From Rhinopomastus cyanomelas (lineage: Eukaryota > Chordata > Aves > Bucerotiformes > Rhinopomastidae), in the NCBI GenBank assembly GCA_013400115.1, contig VXBP01002338.1:62001-126000 (forward strand): 64,000 nt of DNA, read 5' to 3'. The notes beneath the pieces are model-generated. The model was not told the DNA's origin, searched no databases, and saw only the letters and a program-made list of their open reading frames with translations. This document shows, in pieces, positions 34,472-44,830 of the stretch. Both the position numbers and the translations under genes were made by a program. How positions within the stretch are numbered: the stretch's first letter is position 1; every line of letters begins with the position of its first letter.

Positions 34472-34620
34472 GGGATGGCCTGAGTTTCTCAGCGCCCACA
34501 CCTGCATCCTTTGGTGCAGCCGCATGCATTTCAGCGTGGCTTCTCCAGCTCAACGCATAGGGATGGCCTGACTGATCAGCGCCCACACCTGCATCCCTCT
34601 GTGCAGCTGCATGTGTTTCA
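34472..34620. repeat. Two-copy ~62-bp duplication inside the LTR
   Basis: Copy 1 (34472-34533) and copy 2 (34560-34620) both run from gggatggcctga through agcgcccacacctgcatcc to a gtgcag-gcatg-tttca end. They are offset by 88 bases, with about ten differences and one short gap. The duplication is in the presumed R region. Confidence 0.85.
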
Positions 34621-35255
34621 AAGGACCCAGTCAGTCTCTGTCTTTCACATCCAAGGTTTGAGGATGCTCCAGTCCTCCTGCTTTCCTTAGTGAAGCACGA
34701 AGGAGCTCTGCCCCAAACCTAAGCGCTGCCAGTCTTTTCTCAGCGGCAGAAACGACAAGGAGCCTCTCCTCCTGCTGATCACTCCTTTCAAAATGGCGGC
34801 AGCCCAGTCACAGGGCCCCAGCCGCGTGTGGGGTCCAACATGGAGACCAACCGCATGGCGTCAGCAGGGCCGCACCCCCCCACACCCCACACGTGGCCGA
34901 GAGGGTCTTTCAGACATCCTCTCCTCTCCCTCTCCTGTCTCAGCTCCAGGGGGAAGAGGAGTAGCCCAGCTCACCGATGCTGAAGGCTGTCCATGGTGGA
35001 GGGGTCTTGATGGCATTTCTGCACCAGTCTTGCTTCTCCAGTCCGGGTGCGGTGTGGCGGCGAGCAGCAGCTGCACCGCGCTGCCGTGGCGGCGGGAGCT
35101 GCTTCGGTCCGGTGTCGTCGTGCGTCCGTGGCTTTTTCTCCGGTCTGGGGCCACTACTTCTTAGGTCCAGGGCCGCGCGGCAAGTTGCGGCCGGGGTCGC
35201 TTCCAGACCCCGCGGCGGCAGGTGCCCGCCAGCGGCTGGGTCAGGCGGGGGCCGC

Positions 35256-35309
35256 GGCTGGTTCGGGGGCCCCGGCTGGTTTGGGGGCCCTGGCTGGTTC
35301 GGGAGCCGC
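35256..35309. repeat. Three tandem 18-bp GC-rich units in the LTR
   Basis: The units are at 35256-35273, 35274-35291 and 35292-35309, and each follows GGCTGGTTCGGGGGCCCC with one to three changes. They create the repetitive Pro/Asn/Gln stretch in the chance frame on the minus strand. Confidence 0.92.
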
Positions 35310-35432
35310 TGTTCCCACCCCGGAGCCGCAGTCCTCACCTCCCCCACTGCCCGTTCCCAGGGCGGTGGGGGGGTGCTCCCTTCAGTGCCATAGCCCGCAA
35401 AAAAAGGGCGTGAAACAAAGACCCTGCACCGG

Positions 35433-35440
35433 TTTTTATA
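35433..35440 (-). promoter_or_regulatory. LTR TATA box (minus strand)
   Basis: TATAAAAA on the minus strand is followed by a GC-rich stretch. It sits about 280 bases inside the LTR's 5' end, a plausible U3 promoter position. It predicts minus-strand transcription toward 34186. Confidence 0.6.
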
Positions 35441-35718
35441 GGCTCCCCCAGCCCACCTTTCAGGGGCAGGTCCCAGAACAGACGCTTCCGGGGAAGGGTC
35501 CTGAGACCTGTGCAACCGGGAACAGGTCCCCCAGAACACAACACAACTTTTCTTCCTCATGAAAGTACTTCTACAAGTTCTAGCAGTTCTCAAACTGCAA
35601 CAGTGAGCCAGCACCACACCGTGGGCAGTTGCCAGGGCAGTTTGAAGCATTTAAGATACCACTTGGTGCCACATATAAACCAAACTGGCAGAGGCGGATC
35701 TAATTTTCAATTCTCACA

Positions 35719-36320
35719 TAGTCTTTAAACTTTTACATTGAAGGAGAGTGTTAATGATCCACTGGCTGTTCCACATCGGGTTATAATGCATTTCAAAGTC
35801 CTACAGGCTACTGAATTTTGTATGTAGGCAGGTTGAGCAGGTCTTTAATTGCACTCACAAGAAAGAGAAGAGAGCATGATACAGCTTTCAGAGGGTGACT
35901 TTATTTATTGCAAAGCCAGGTGCAATAGTGAGTTTTATCCCTTCCTGAGGTTTATCTGTAACTATTTATTTTTGTGTGAAGGAAATAGTCAAGGCAAAAT
36001 ACGCAAGAAGTGTTGGTGCCCCACAGCCTCCTCTGTAGCAGGAGCACATATGTGGATAAGTTACTGGGTTCTTGTGGTTAGCAGCGCGGTTGATGATAAA
36101 AAATATCCCTTCCCTTACACACAGTTGCATTGTTTGAGATTGCTGAAGTTACTACATGCCTGTAGGCTTCGAAATTATCTCAGGGAGTGAAAGACCAAAG
36201 GGGTGTTTTGGTGTGCTGTCAACAAGCCTGGAATTCATTCATCTCTAGCTCAGACCTCTTGCATTTACCTCATTTAGGAGATGTTGACATGGAACCTCTC
36301 TCTGTGACGCATCCTTCTGG
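35719..36320. other. Unannotated DNA flanking the LTR
   Basis: No gene or repeat was recognised. The bases after 35718 (tagtct) would be one copy of a target-site duplication, but its partner is not available because the provirus is truncated. Confidence 0.4.
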
Positions 36321-36697
36321 TCACAGAATCGTTTTTGTTGGAGGAAACCTTAAGACTATCAAGTCCAACCATTGACCCAGCACTGCCAGGTCACCAGTAA
36401 ACTGTGTCCCTCTCACCAGGTTGACACTTTGTTTAAATCCCTCTGGGGATGTGGTCTCCACAATTGCCCTGGGCACCCTGTTCCAATGCTTGATAACCCT
36501 TCTGGTGAAGAAATTCTGCCTAACATCCAACCTAAACCTCCCCAGGTGCAACTTAAGGCTGTTTCCTCTCGTCCCGTCACTTGCTCCTTGGGAGCACTTT
36601 CTCCAACCTCCTGTGAGATAGTTGTAGAGAGTGAGAGGGTCTCCCCTTGGCCTCCTTTCCTCTGGGCTACCCCCCACTCCCTTATCAGACTTGTGCT
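36321..36697 (-). mobile_element. CR1 family-3 fragment, ORF2 C-terminus and 3' UTR
   Basis: It begins tcacagaatcgtttttg, then ccagcactgccaggtcacc, tgccctgggcaccctgttcc, catccaacctaaacctcccc and on to the reversed LGLF block region. Read on the minus strand a frame of about 100 codons is open (FFTRRVIKHWNRVPRAIVE and related blocks), without catalytic motifs. Confidence 0.9.
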
Positions 36698-37757
36698 TCA
36701 GTACTTAAGTAACATAATGCTGTCTGGGCTTCTTCATCCTTAAAAACCAAACTAAAGCCTTCTTACCCAACAAAGCCCTTCAACACCCACATTATGTTTT
36801 GCAGAGGATCTCTCAGAAATCCATCCGTTGTACCATTTATATCACAACAACCAAGAAATACATTGTTGGTTATGGGCGTCCCTTGGCATCCAGCGAATGG
36901 TTTGGTGTCTGTACTTGAGCTCAGCATGAATAAACTAGCCTATTGTCTGAACAGTCCAGATCCTCCTTGTATTTCTGTCTACTCCCTGCACACCATCCAT
37001 CTTGTTTACAACCCCATGTATTGCAGTAACATTGAATGTAAATCCAAACCTGCCCTGATGCTGCTGTCACTCCCAGAACTTGCTGCTAACTTGGGCAGGG
37101 ATTGACAAGATTCTTCCTGTTTGTTTTGCATCACTTGCTGCTTCCCATCAAACCGTCGAGCTGAAGAAGGCAGGGGTCCTGCAGGAAAAGGAGTATGTGA
37201 TCTCTTAAAGACTGAATAGCAGCTTGTGTACCCAGGGGACAGCACTGCATTGCTCAAGTGGTCTCTGCTTAGATGCCATCAGATGTGGAGTCTTTAAACT
37301 TGGGCTGAGTTGTTTTTTTTCTCATGGAATTCTTCAGGGTTTTAGAAAAGGGGAGAGAAAAAAACCCCCACCTGCTATCTTGTGGAGCTCTGTGTTAGAC
37401 AGCATGAGATGCCGTGTTTTAATAAGAAGCTGCTCCCTTTCTTCTTTGCCTCACAGAGTCTGCTCATCTCATGTTGATTGAGCCAGAAGTCTCTTGGGCA
37501 CCTTTGCAAACACCGTCTCATTTCGTGGGAATTATTCAGCGCTTCGTCTTGTCCCCATTCGCTCACCTTCTTCTCTATGATGTAGGCAGAGGAAATGGTG
37601 CCTACCCCAGGGGCCAACCCACTTGGGCCACAGACTACCTTGTGAATAAAGGCATGCTGTGTCTTCAGAGAAATCAGAGATACACAGTGAGTCAGATACT
37701 CATGCTCTGTTATTCTGCAAAATCTCAAAGGTGGGATGTGCTGCTGAAGACTCTAGT
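36698..37757. other. Unannotated DNA
   Basis: No gene or repeat was recognised. Chance-size open frames only. Confidence 0.4.
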
Positions 37758-37960
37758 GGTAGAACAAGGGGGATGGGCTAAAGCTAAAAGAGGGGAGATT
37801 TAGTTTAGATCTTGGGAAGAAATTTCTCCCTGTGAGAGTGCTGAGGCACTGGAACAGGTTGCCCTGGAACCCTGTGGCTGCTTCATCCCTGAAAGTGTTC
37901 AAGACCAGGTTGGATGGAGCTTTAGGCAACCTAGTCTGGTGAGAGGTGTCCCTGCCCAAC
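37758..37960 (+). mobile_element. CR1 family-2 3' fragment missing its tail
   Basis: It runs from gtggtagaacaaggggg through gggaagaaatttctccctg and ggcactggaacaggttgccc to gtctggtgagaggtgtccct, then stops. It is truncated at both ends, with the final tail lost, which is less common than simple 5' truncation. Confidence 0.85.
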
Positions 37961-38715
37961 CTAACCTAAACTGTTAGGATTCATGTTTTTGAAACCCAAG
38001 GCTTCCCAGTGTAAAGTGGTTACTGTGATTTCCAAAGTGTAATTGTTCATGAGGTATCTGGCTTTCAAAATGAGCCTGGCTTAGAATTTCAGGCTAATGA
38101 GGCCTTCCCAACCCCCTCCCCACTCCAGGCACCAGGTCCCTTCCAGCCTCTGGAGGAGCTTGGCTGCTCTGGGCTCAGCCTATCATGTGCTCAGGGCACC
38201 GCAGGTGATGGTGGTGAGTGATTTGGTCAAGTCTGCAGTTGTAAATCCCATTGCTGGTCCATTGCCGAGGTTTGCAGATGCATTGGAGAAGGGATTAGGA
38301 ACTAAAAGAGCGCTGGTGAAAGTAGCTGTGGCATGATGGAAGCCTCTCATTTTGCTGACACACAGGATGCTTAAAAACAAAGGGTAGTCCCCCCCCTCCA
38401 AGTTTCCAGCACCACCATATAATCTTTTCACCGCTGAACTGAATCACTCCTATGGTCTCTAATGGGAGTTGTGTGGCTAAACTCCCGGCACTGGGCTTTG
38501 AGGAGCAAGCAGGGGTTAATATTAAAGCAGAACACTGCTGCTTTAGAAATGGGGGAAAGTAGATGCAAATTACTGTGAATGCTAATTGTTTCTTTTTGAA
38601 AATTCTTGTAGTGTTTTTCTGAAAACACTTCCATTAAGTAAGCATTAGGTGGATAGCTGAATTGTTTGCAGAAAATCTTCTCAATCATGTGGGGAGAGAT
38701 GAAAAATACACACAC
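37961..38715. other. Unannotated DNA
   Basis: No gene or repeat was recognised. Confidence 0.4.
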
Positions 38716-38793
38716 AATCACCGAATGGTTTGGGTTGGAAGGGACCTTTAAAGGTCATCTACTCCAAATCCCGTGCAGTGAGCAGGGATGTCT
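38716..38793 (-). mobile_element. CR1 3'-end fragment
   Basis: It shows atcaccgaatggtttgggtt and ggaagggacctttaaaggtc, then gagcagggatgtctt. It is 5'-truncated at about 78 bases. Confidence 0.8.
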
Positions 38794-39879
38794 TTAATAT
38801 GGACCCTTCTGGTCTGTTCTATACTCTTCTTCTAGAGCTTGGATCTCACACAAGGAGAAGTTATGTCTCTTGCTTTTGTGTGAAAAGTGAAGCTGAACCA
38901 GATTCCTAAAAAGATGGCAAGGATCTAGAATCCTGTCTATTACCCTGGGGCACAGCACAGTAGGGTAAGACATCTTCTGTTTGTGCGAGTCTGAGGCAGC
39001 TTTCCCAGTGACATCACCGAGGCTTCCTCTTCCTCAAGAGCCTGCACGAGGATGTCTTCACTGATCACAGCATAAGAAATGAGCACAACATTGTGAGCTC
39101 TTGGGGTCAGTCATCTGGATTGGCAGCGGTGACAATACTTCTGCTGGTCCCCAAGTGCTGGGGTTTAACTGGATCACAAGTTGGGTCCCATTGAATTAAC
39201 TGAGAGCTGCTGTAGGCTTCTCACACTGACAGGCCCGTCTTTTCCCTCCTCCACATGCTCAGATGAATACATGAACATGATGGAGAGGGAAACAGGGTGG
39301 ATGCTTCTGTGTGATCCTTCAGACTTTTTGTGTGGATTGAGCCTTGGTGGCTGAGCTCAACACAGGAAAGGCAAGAGGGAAGCTGACAGGGTCTGCTGTG
39401 GAAGAGGGGGAGGAAGGGAAACATGCCAGCCCTCATCCCTGTGCTTCACCGCCTGCCAGGGCAGTGCCTGTGTGTGCATGTGCACATGTGCTCACCTGCC
39501 AGCTCATGTGAACAGCCAGGGGAGGTTTTTATGCCACATCCAGTAGTTACTGTGTTTAAAGAAGCAAAGATGAGCTATGCTGAGCTCTAAAACACAGGGT
39601 TCAGGAGCACGTCAGGCAGCAGAGATGGATCGAGGATCTGTCACTTTTTATCGCTCCTCTGATGCGATGGATCGCAGTTTCAGGGCTGCACTGGCTTCTT
39701 GGTCCTGAGGCTCTAAAGGAGGGTGTTTCAGCTTTGGACTTGTTTACACAACTAAAGCTGGCAAAGTGAAAGGAGGTTTTGAATGTGTGTGTTTGCCTTC
39801 AGCTAAGCTGTGATTTAGCACGGGCTTGCGTTTTCTTCCTGCTGCTGGAATGCGGCAAAGAAAGAGAATTTCCACGTAG
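38794..39879. other. Unannotated DNA
   Basis: It contains a 23-base alternating purine-pyrimidine (TG/CA) run at 39469-39491. No gene was recognised. Confidence 0.4.
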
Positions 39880-40058
39880 TCACAGAATCTTTGGTTTCAT
39901 CATCAAGTCCAACCACTGGCCTAGCACTGCCAGGTCACACCTATACTAGGTCCCTCAGCACCAGGTCCACGTGTTGTTTAAGTCCCTTCAGAGATGGGGA
40001 CTCCAGCACTGCCCTGGGCAGCCTGTTCCAGTGTCTGATAACCCTCTGGAAGAAGGCA
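39880..40058 (-). mobile_element. CR1 family-3 3' fragment
   Basis: It shows tcacagaatctttggtttc, then atcaagtccaaccactggcc, agcactgccaggtcacacc, gcagcctgttccagtgtctg and a decayed end. It is 5'-truncated. Confidence 0.87.
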
Positions 40059-40768
40059 AATGGGAGCTCCATTACTAGCATTTGACTTTCACCCCTGCGG
40101 TTAGCTACTCCCAGGGGATGGTGCAGGTTCTTTAGTGTCTATGGTGAAACTGGCTGCTGCTGGACACTTTGTGCTCTGATTAGCTTAAACCACAAATAAA
40201 TACCTTGTTTAAAATAAGAATTTTGCAATCAATAACCTTTTTATTTGTTCCTCGGGTTCTTTAATCTGCTCACCATAGTCTCAGATTAAATAGACGGGAA
40301 TTAGGTTTCAGGGACTGATGGCTTTGCTTGCGTTTATCCCTTTGTTTGTGTTGACAGATAATCCCATTACTGCTTTTCTTAGTAGTTTGTTGCCTGTGAT
40401 TGCTTTTATTGTAGATGTCTCGCTTTAAAACTCCAAAGCACATCTGAACACTTGATTATACGTTTGGTGCCAAGCACCTACCCCTCCTCCCAAGAAGTGG
40501 ACAGAATGATGAGGAATATTCTTGTCTTTAATACTTTTAGAAAAAGAAAAAGACACAAAACCCCCCAGAACATGTAGTTAATGTGGTTTCATGGAAATTC
40601 TTGCTTTGACTTCAGAGGGTTTCAAATCTATTAAAATCTGTCTGTGAAATGGTCTGAGTTCCTGGCAGTATGTTTGTTCAATGAGCTCTGCCTTGTTCTG
40701 GGCATTGAGGGGTGTAACCCACAGCAGAAAAATGGGTTGTCTCCTCCTGCCTCTGCAAGGATGAATTT
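40059..40768. other. Unannotated AT-rich DNA
   Basis: No gene or repeat was recognised. Confidence 0.4.
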
Positions 40769-40916
40769 TCATAGAATCACAGTCTGGTTTGGGTTGGAAG
40801 GGACCTCAGGGACCATCCAGTGCCAACCCCCTGCCATGGGCAGGGACACCTCTCACCAGACCAGGGTGCCCAGAGCCCCATCCAGCCTGGCCACTTCACT
40901 TCCAGGGAGGGAGCAA
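40769..40916 (-). mobile_element. CR1 family-2 3' fragment
   Basis: It shows tcatagaatcacagtctgg, ggttggaagggacctcagg, accagaccagggtgcccag and agccccatccagcctggcc. It is 5'-truncated. Confidence 0.88.
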
Positions 40917-43321
40917 TCTGGGACAAGCCCTGTTCACTCACTGTCTTAGCTCTGCAGTTTGTAAAATGGAGCTAATGATGCCATCCCTGCCCGGTCCCTG
41001 CACCGGCTGAGGAACTGGGTATTATTTTTATCAATGAGCTGCGCATGTGAATACGGCTCATGCAGAGTTCGGTAGACGCTCAGGTCTCTTGATCTTTGGA
41101 AGCAGACCTTTTCACTGAGGAACCTTCACGTGGTTTTGGGATTTGACATCATATTAGCCTGAGAAAGCAGTAGATCCTATCATGGGGTGATCTCCCAGGT
41201 AACTGAGCTGCTCTGGCTCTCCAGTTCTGATCCTTTCTCTGCCCTTCCCTGCCTCGTGTTGCTCTCCTTGCTATGAACCATAGGTCATCCTCGGTGGTGT
41301 TTTTGGTTCTGTACATGGATCAGTGGATGTTTTGAATTATCCCTGCAAGGAGACTGGCTTGTGTAGCACTAATGGTAGGGAACCTCTGTAACATCAGCAT
41401 GACTATATAAATGTGCCCTGCGGGATGGCAGCGGGCACCTGCTTCTCAATTAAATTAAATTAAAACGAGGGAAAAAATATTTTAGTGCAATTTCACTGCA
41501 AGTGCAAGTCAGTGGAAGGCAAGTAACTGGCTTTATGGCTCAAATCCTCACTTCCTTTCTCCCCTCTGGCATGAAGCAAACTGGTGATGTTTGGGTTGTG
41601 TGGATGAGCAGGTGCTGAAGCACTCTGCCTATTCTCACAAGCCTTTCACACACGTGGCTTGACAGATTTTGAGCTGGAACAGTCCTACGCTGGTAAACTA
41701 TAAAAACAGAGCTTTAAACAGTGTTGGAATACCCAAGATGTTGCCTGTAAATGCTTTGTGATTCTTCCTAAGGGGTAAAACCCAAGCCAGGTGGTTTGCC
41801 TGCATATGGGTCCATTGGGTGTGTGTCATCCATCCCATTTGTCTTTGGAGAGGGGAATGGATGCTGGACGAGTTTCTGGGCTAAGCCAGTTTGGGATTGT
41901 CCCAGCCAGCAACCCAGCCCCAGACTGTGCTCCCAAGGATATCCCAGCCAAATACCAGCAGCACAGGTATTTGTGTGCATCTTTGTACTTGCCCAGTGGT
42001 TTGAAATTCTAGAGGTACTCGAAATACTGGACTGAGTTTGTGTGAAGTGTTGAGATACTACAAATATTTATTTGGCTGGCACAGTGGCTGGAAGAGCAGT
42101 GTGGGAGGGTGGGTTGTGTTTCAGTTATCTTCTGCTCTCCTGGAACCGTTTAGGCACACAGACAAGGAAAACCTGGACTTTGTGTTGGTGAAACAATGGA
42201 GAAGCACCTTGCTGTGATAGAGTTTCATTCCCTGTTAACTGTGGCAAAGATTCTTCCCTCTGGCTGGGGTTGGTTTTGTTCTGTCAGCCGAAGCTGGAAC
42301 CGTGCAAAAGCTTTGTTGCATCCTCTGAGAGTCTTCTACTCAGGATCAAATGTTCTAATGAAGCCTTTGGAAGTGCCTTTAGACACAAAATGGTGCAAAA
42401 TTATGTTCTCCCTTCCAGCCTTCCCAAAGTGGGGAAGCAAATGGGCCAGAGTGACTTTGCTTTCAACCCATGATGCTTTGCTATGTTGCAGACAGACACA
42501 GTCATCCTCCATCAGCCTTTCCATCGTCAAATTCTGTCTTTAAATACAGTTTTAATATCAAATTGTGGCTGTACAAAAACATACTCCATAGTTGAACCAG
42601 AGAGTTTTATTTCCTCTCTCCTTTATCTGCTTGTTTTAAAGACATCAAGAGGAGCCCTACATTTTTGCCTTAAGGTTATGTACCTTCTGTGGCTTCCTCC
42701 AAACCTGGGCTTGCTGTGATTTAAAGAAATTAGCAATTTTTTTAAGCTATCTGATGCTCTCAACAGCTCTTTTTTGTGTAACACTTTTATTTTTCCATAT
42801 TGTCAGTAGGCTTTTTCCCTTCTAATGAGTCCTTATAAAAACAAAAACACTTACAAAAACCTAAACACTTACAAGGACCTTTATACATGTATTTTTTAAT
42901 GGATTCATGAAAAATAAACCCAAAAGTTTTTACTAAAATGTGGACCCTTCAGGGTAGAGGAGTGATTGTGCTTTGGGCAGGTTCCTGCTCCAGTGGGCTC
43001 CAGCCTTGACATCTGAAACACATGAGATAAAGAAAAGTAAGAGAAGAAGAGAATGGATTAAATGACTTTGTTTTCTGATAGGATAAATTAAATTTATTTC
43101 TTTTAAACATAATTTCATGTTCTATTACTTCATCCCTTTGAAAAAGTTAATGTGAAGTTTGAGGTTGGGTTTTCAGGAGAGTTTATAAGAAAGACGGAAG
43201 TGATGGCCACAGAGATGGTTGGCAGGAGGTGTCACCTGAGGAAATAAAACTTTTGTGTCAGAATGGAAGGCAGCAGCACTATGTATCGCATCTCTCAATA
43301 GACCCATTTCTGTTTGTTCTG
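40917..43321. other. Unannotated DNA, 2.4 kb
   Basis: No gene or interspersed repeat was recognised. A small imperfect direct repeat of aaacacttacaa lies at about 42841-42875. Confidence 0.4.
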
Positions 43322-43580
43322 TCATAGAATATTCCAGGCTGGAAGGGACCTCTAGAGGTCATCTAGTCCAACCTCCCTATACAGGGACAGCTCTACCTAG
43401 GTCAGATTGCTCAGAGCCTCATCAAGCCTGACCTTAAATGACTCCAGGGATGAGCTGCACCTCCCCAGGCAGGCCATTCCAGCGATCGACCACCCTCACA
43501 CTTTGAAGAACTTCTTTCTAAGATCCAGCCTAAACCTCTCCTTTTCGAGCTTGAACCCATTGCTCCTTCATCACCACCAT
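43322..43580 (-). mobile_element. CR1 3' fragment, separate older subfamily
   Basis: It starts tcatagaatattccaggc, then ggaagggacctctagaggtc, ctacctaggtcagattgctc, caggccattccagcgatc and aacttctttctaagatccag. Its 3' UTR differs from families 1 to 3. It is 5'-truncated, with a decayed coding part. Confidence 0.87.
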
Positions 43581-43981
43581 TTCTGAGTTGTTCACAGAAA
43601 CCCTTTTCCTACGGTTTTTCTGTAGCAGTTTTATTAGGTGAGGAGGAGCTGGGGTTTCTGTGAAAGCCTGTGAGGAGACAGATGAAGATTTAGGGGGGCA
43701 GGCTGTTTCATCTTAGCCCCTTTTGCAGGTCAGCTCTAGCACAACACTATTTCATAGAGTAGAAAAAGCAGTGTTCGGCATCGAGCTCTGAAGTGGGTTT
43801 AGACTTTGCTTAACTGAACACACATAAACCAGCTCATGTCAAAACCCCTTTCCTCTCTCAGGGATTTTATAAGGGGTTGGAGGCCTTGGGAAATAATTTA
43901 GACAGGACCAACACAGATTTAAATAAATACAATTACACCAATTAAAACAGATCGTTCTGATTTTTGATCACCATAACCATT
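43581..43981. other. Unannotated DNA
   Basis: No gene or repeat was recognised. Confidence 0.4.
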
Positions 43982-44050
43982 ACAGAATCACAAAACATTA
44001 GGGATTCGACCTCTAAAGCTCATCTGGTCCAATCCCCCTGCCAGAGCATC
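43982..44050 (-). mobile_element. CR1 family-1 3' tail
   Basis: The reversed family-1 tail ttacagaatcacaaaacatt with agggattcgacctc is followed by ggtccaatccccctgccag. It is truncated after about 70 bases. Confidence 0.82.
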
Positions 44051-44672
44051 AACTGCCCATTCTCTTAGGGAGGCAAATGTCTCCACGCTACTGGGTTCCC
44101 AGTGCCTTGTCAGGGTAACCACATTTTTCTTTCTGTTCCTGGAGGACCTTTGCGCACAACTGTGAGGAAGAAAGGGAAAACAAACCCAACCAAACACTTG
44201 GCGAGAGTTTTTTAAATGAACTAATACAGAAGGAGCATGTTCATGTAGTTTTAGTTGGTCATGTTTCTTCTTTTAAACAAGACACAGGAAACATAACCCC
44301 CCTTCAAAACAGGGAGCAGCAGTCGCTTCTGAATAATTTCTGAACCATCTGGGCACACGACACTCTAAGGAAACCCCACAACCAAACTACCCAGACACCT
44401 GCTATAAAAGCAAAATGGCAACTGGAGATGCAAAACTACAAAAGTGTTCTGAATAATTGGGGATTATCTTTTAATTTCTTGACAAAGAACTGAATCGTTT
44501 TCTTTTTGTGCAAAGTCTGTTTCAACCATAATGCTGATTGCTGGGGCTGGGAATTAAATGCTGAGAATTTATTTTAAAACTTGATTATGGTACTGGTAGT
44601 TTGGAATCACAGTGACGCAGGTGGGAGCTGCTTCTGATGCTGGTCGAGAAGTCAGAAGGGTTGAGACTCCTT
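44051..44672. other. Unannotated DNA
   Basis: No gene or repeat was recognised. Confidence 0.4.
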
Positions 44673-44830
44673 TCACAGATTTACAGAACATTACGGATTG
44701 GAAGGGACCTCAAAAGATCAGCCAATCAAATCCCCCTGCCACTGCAGGATGCCCTATACCAAGTTGCACAGGAACATGACCAGGCAAGTTTCAAATGTCT
44801 CCAGAGAAGGAGATTCAAACTCTCTTTGGC
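44673..44830 (-). mobile_element. CR1 family-1 3' fragment
   Basis: It shows tcacagatttacagaacatt, ggattggaagggacctcaaa, aatccccctgccactgcagg, caagttgcacaggaacatg and tctccagagaaggagattc. It is 5'-truncated. Confidence 0.85.

Larger units (their letters stand above)
34186..35718 (-). mobile_element. Endogenous retrovirus 5' LTR, ~1.53 kb, minus strand
   Basis: On the minus strand the segment begins TGTGAGAATTGAAAATT (35718 downward) and ends CCCACCACA (34186). It has short TGTG/CACA inverted termini and is followed by AAAAT and the tRNA-Phe PBS. It contains a TATA box (35433-35440), a donor-like AG|GTGAGG about 100 bases downstream (35339/35338), and a polyadenylation signal (34306-34311). 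If both signals are the real ones, U3 is about 0.3 kb, R about 1.1 kb and U5 about 0.1 kb, an unusually long R. The middle (about 34790-35400) is CpG-rich. The 3' LTR, the gene region and a target-site duplication are not visible, so this is a truncated provirus. The 35718 edge is inferred from the terminal TG and is less certain than the PBS side. Confidence 0.75.

Noticed and set aside
34940..35650. 236-codon minus-strand open frame in the LTR
   Set aside because: It starts upstream of the LTR TATA box, lies wholly within the LTR, and its Pro/Asn/Gln repeats are explained by the 18-bp tandem units. It matches no retroviral protein I recognise.
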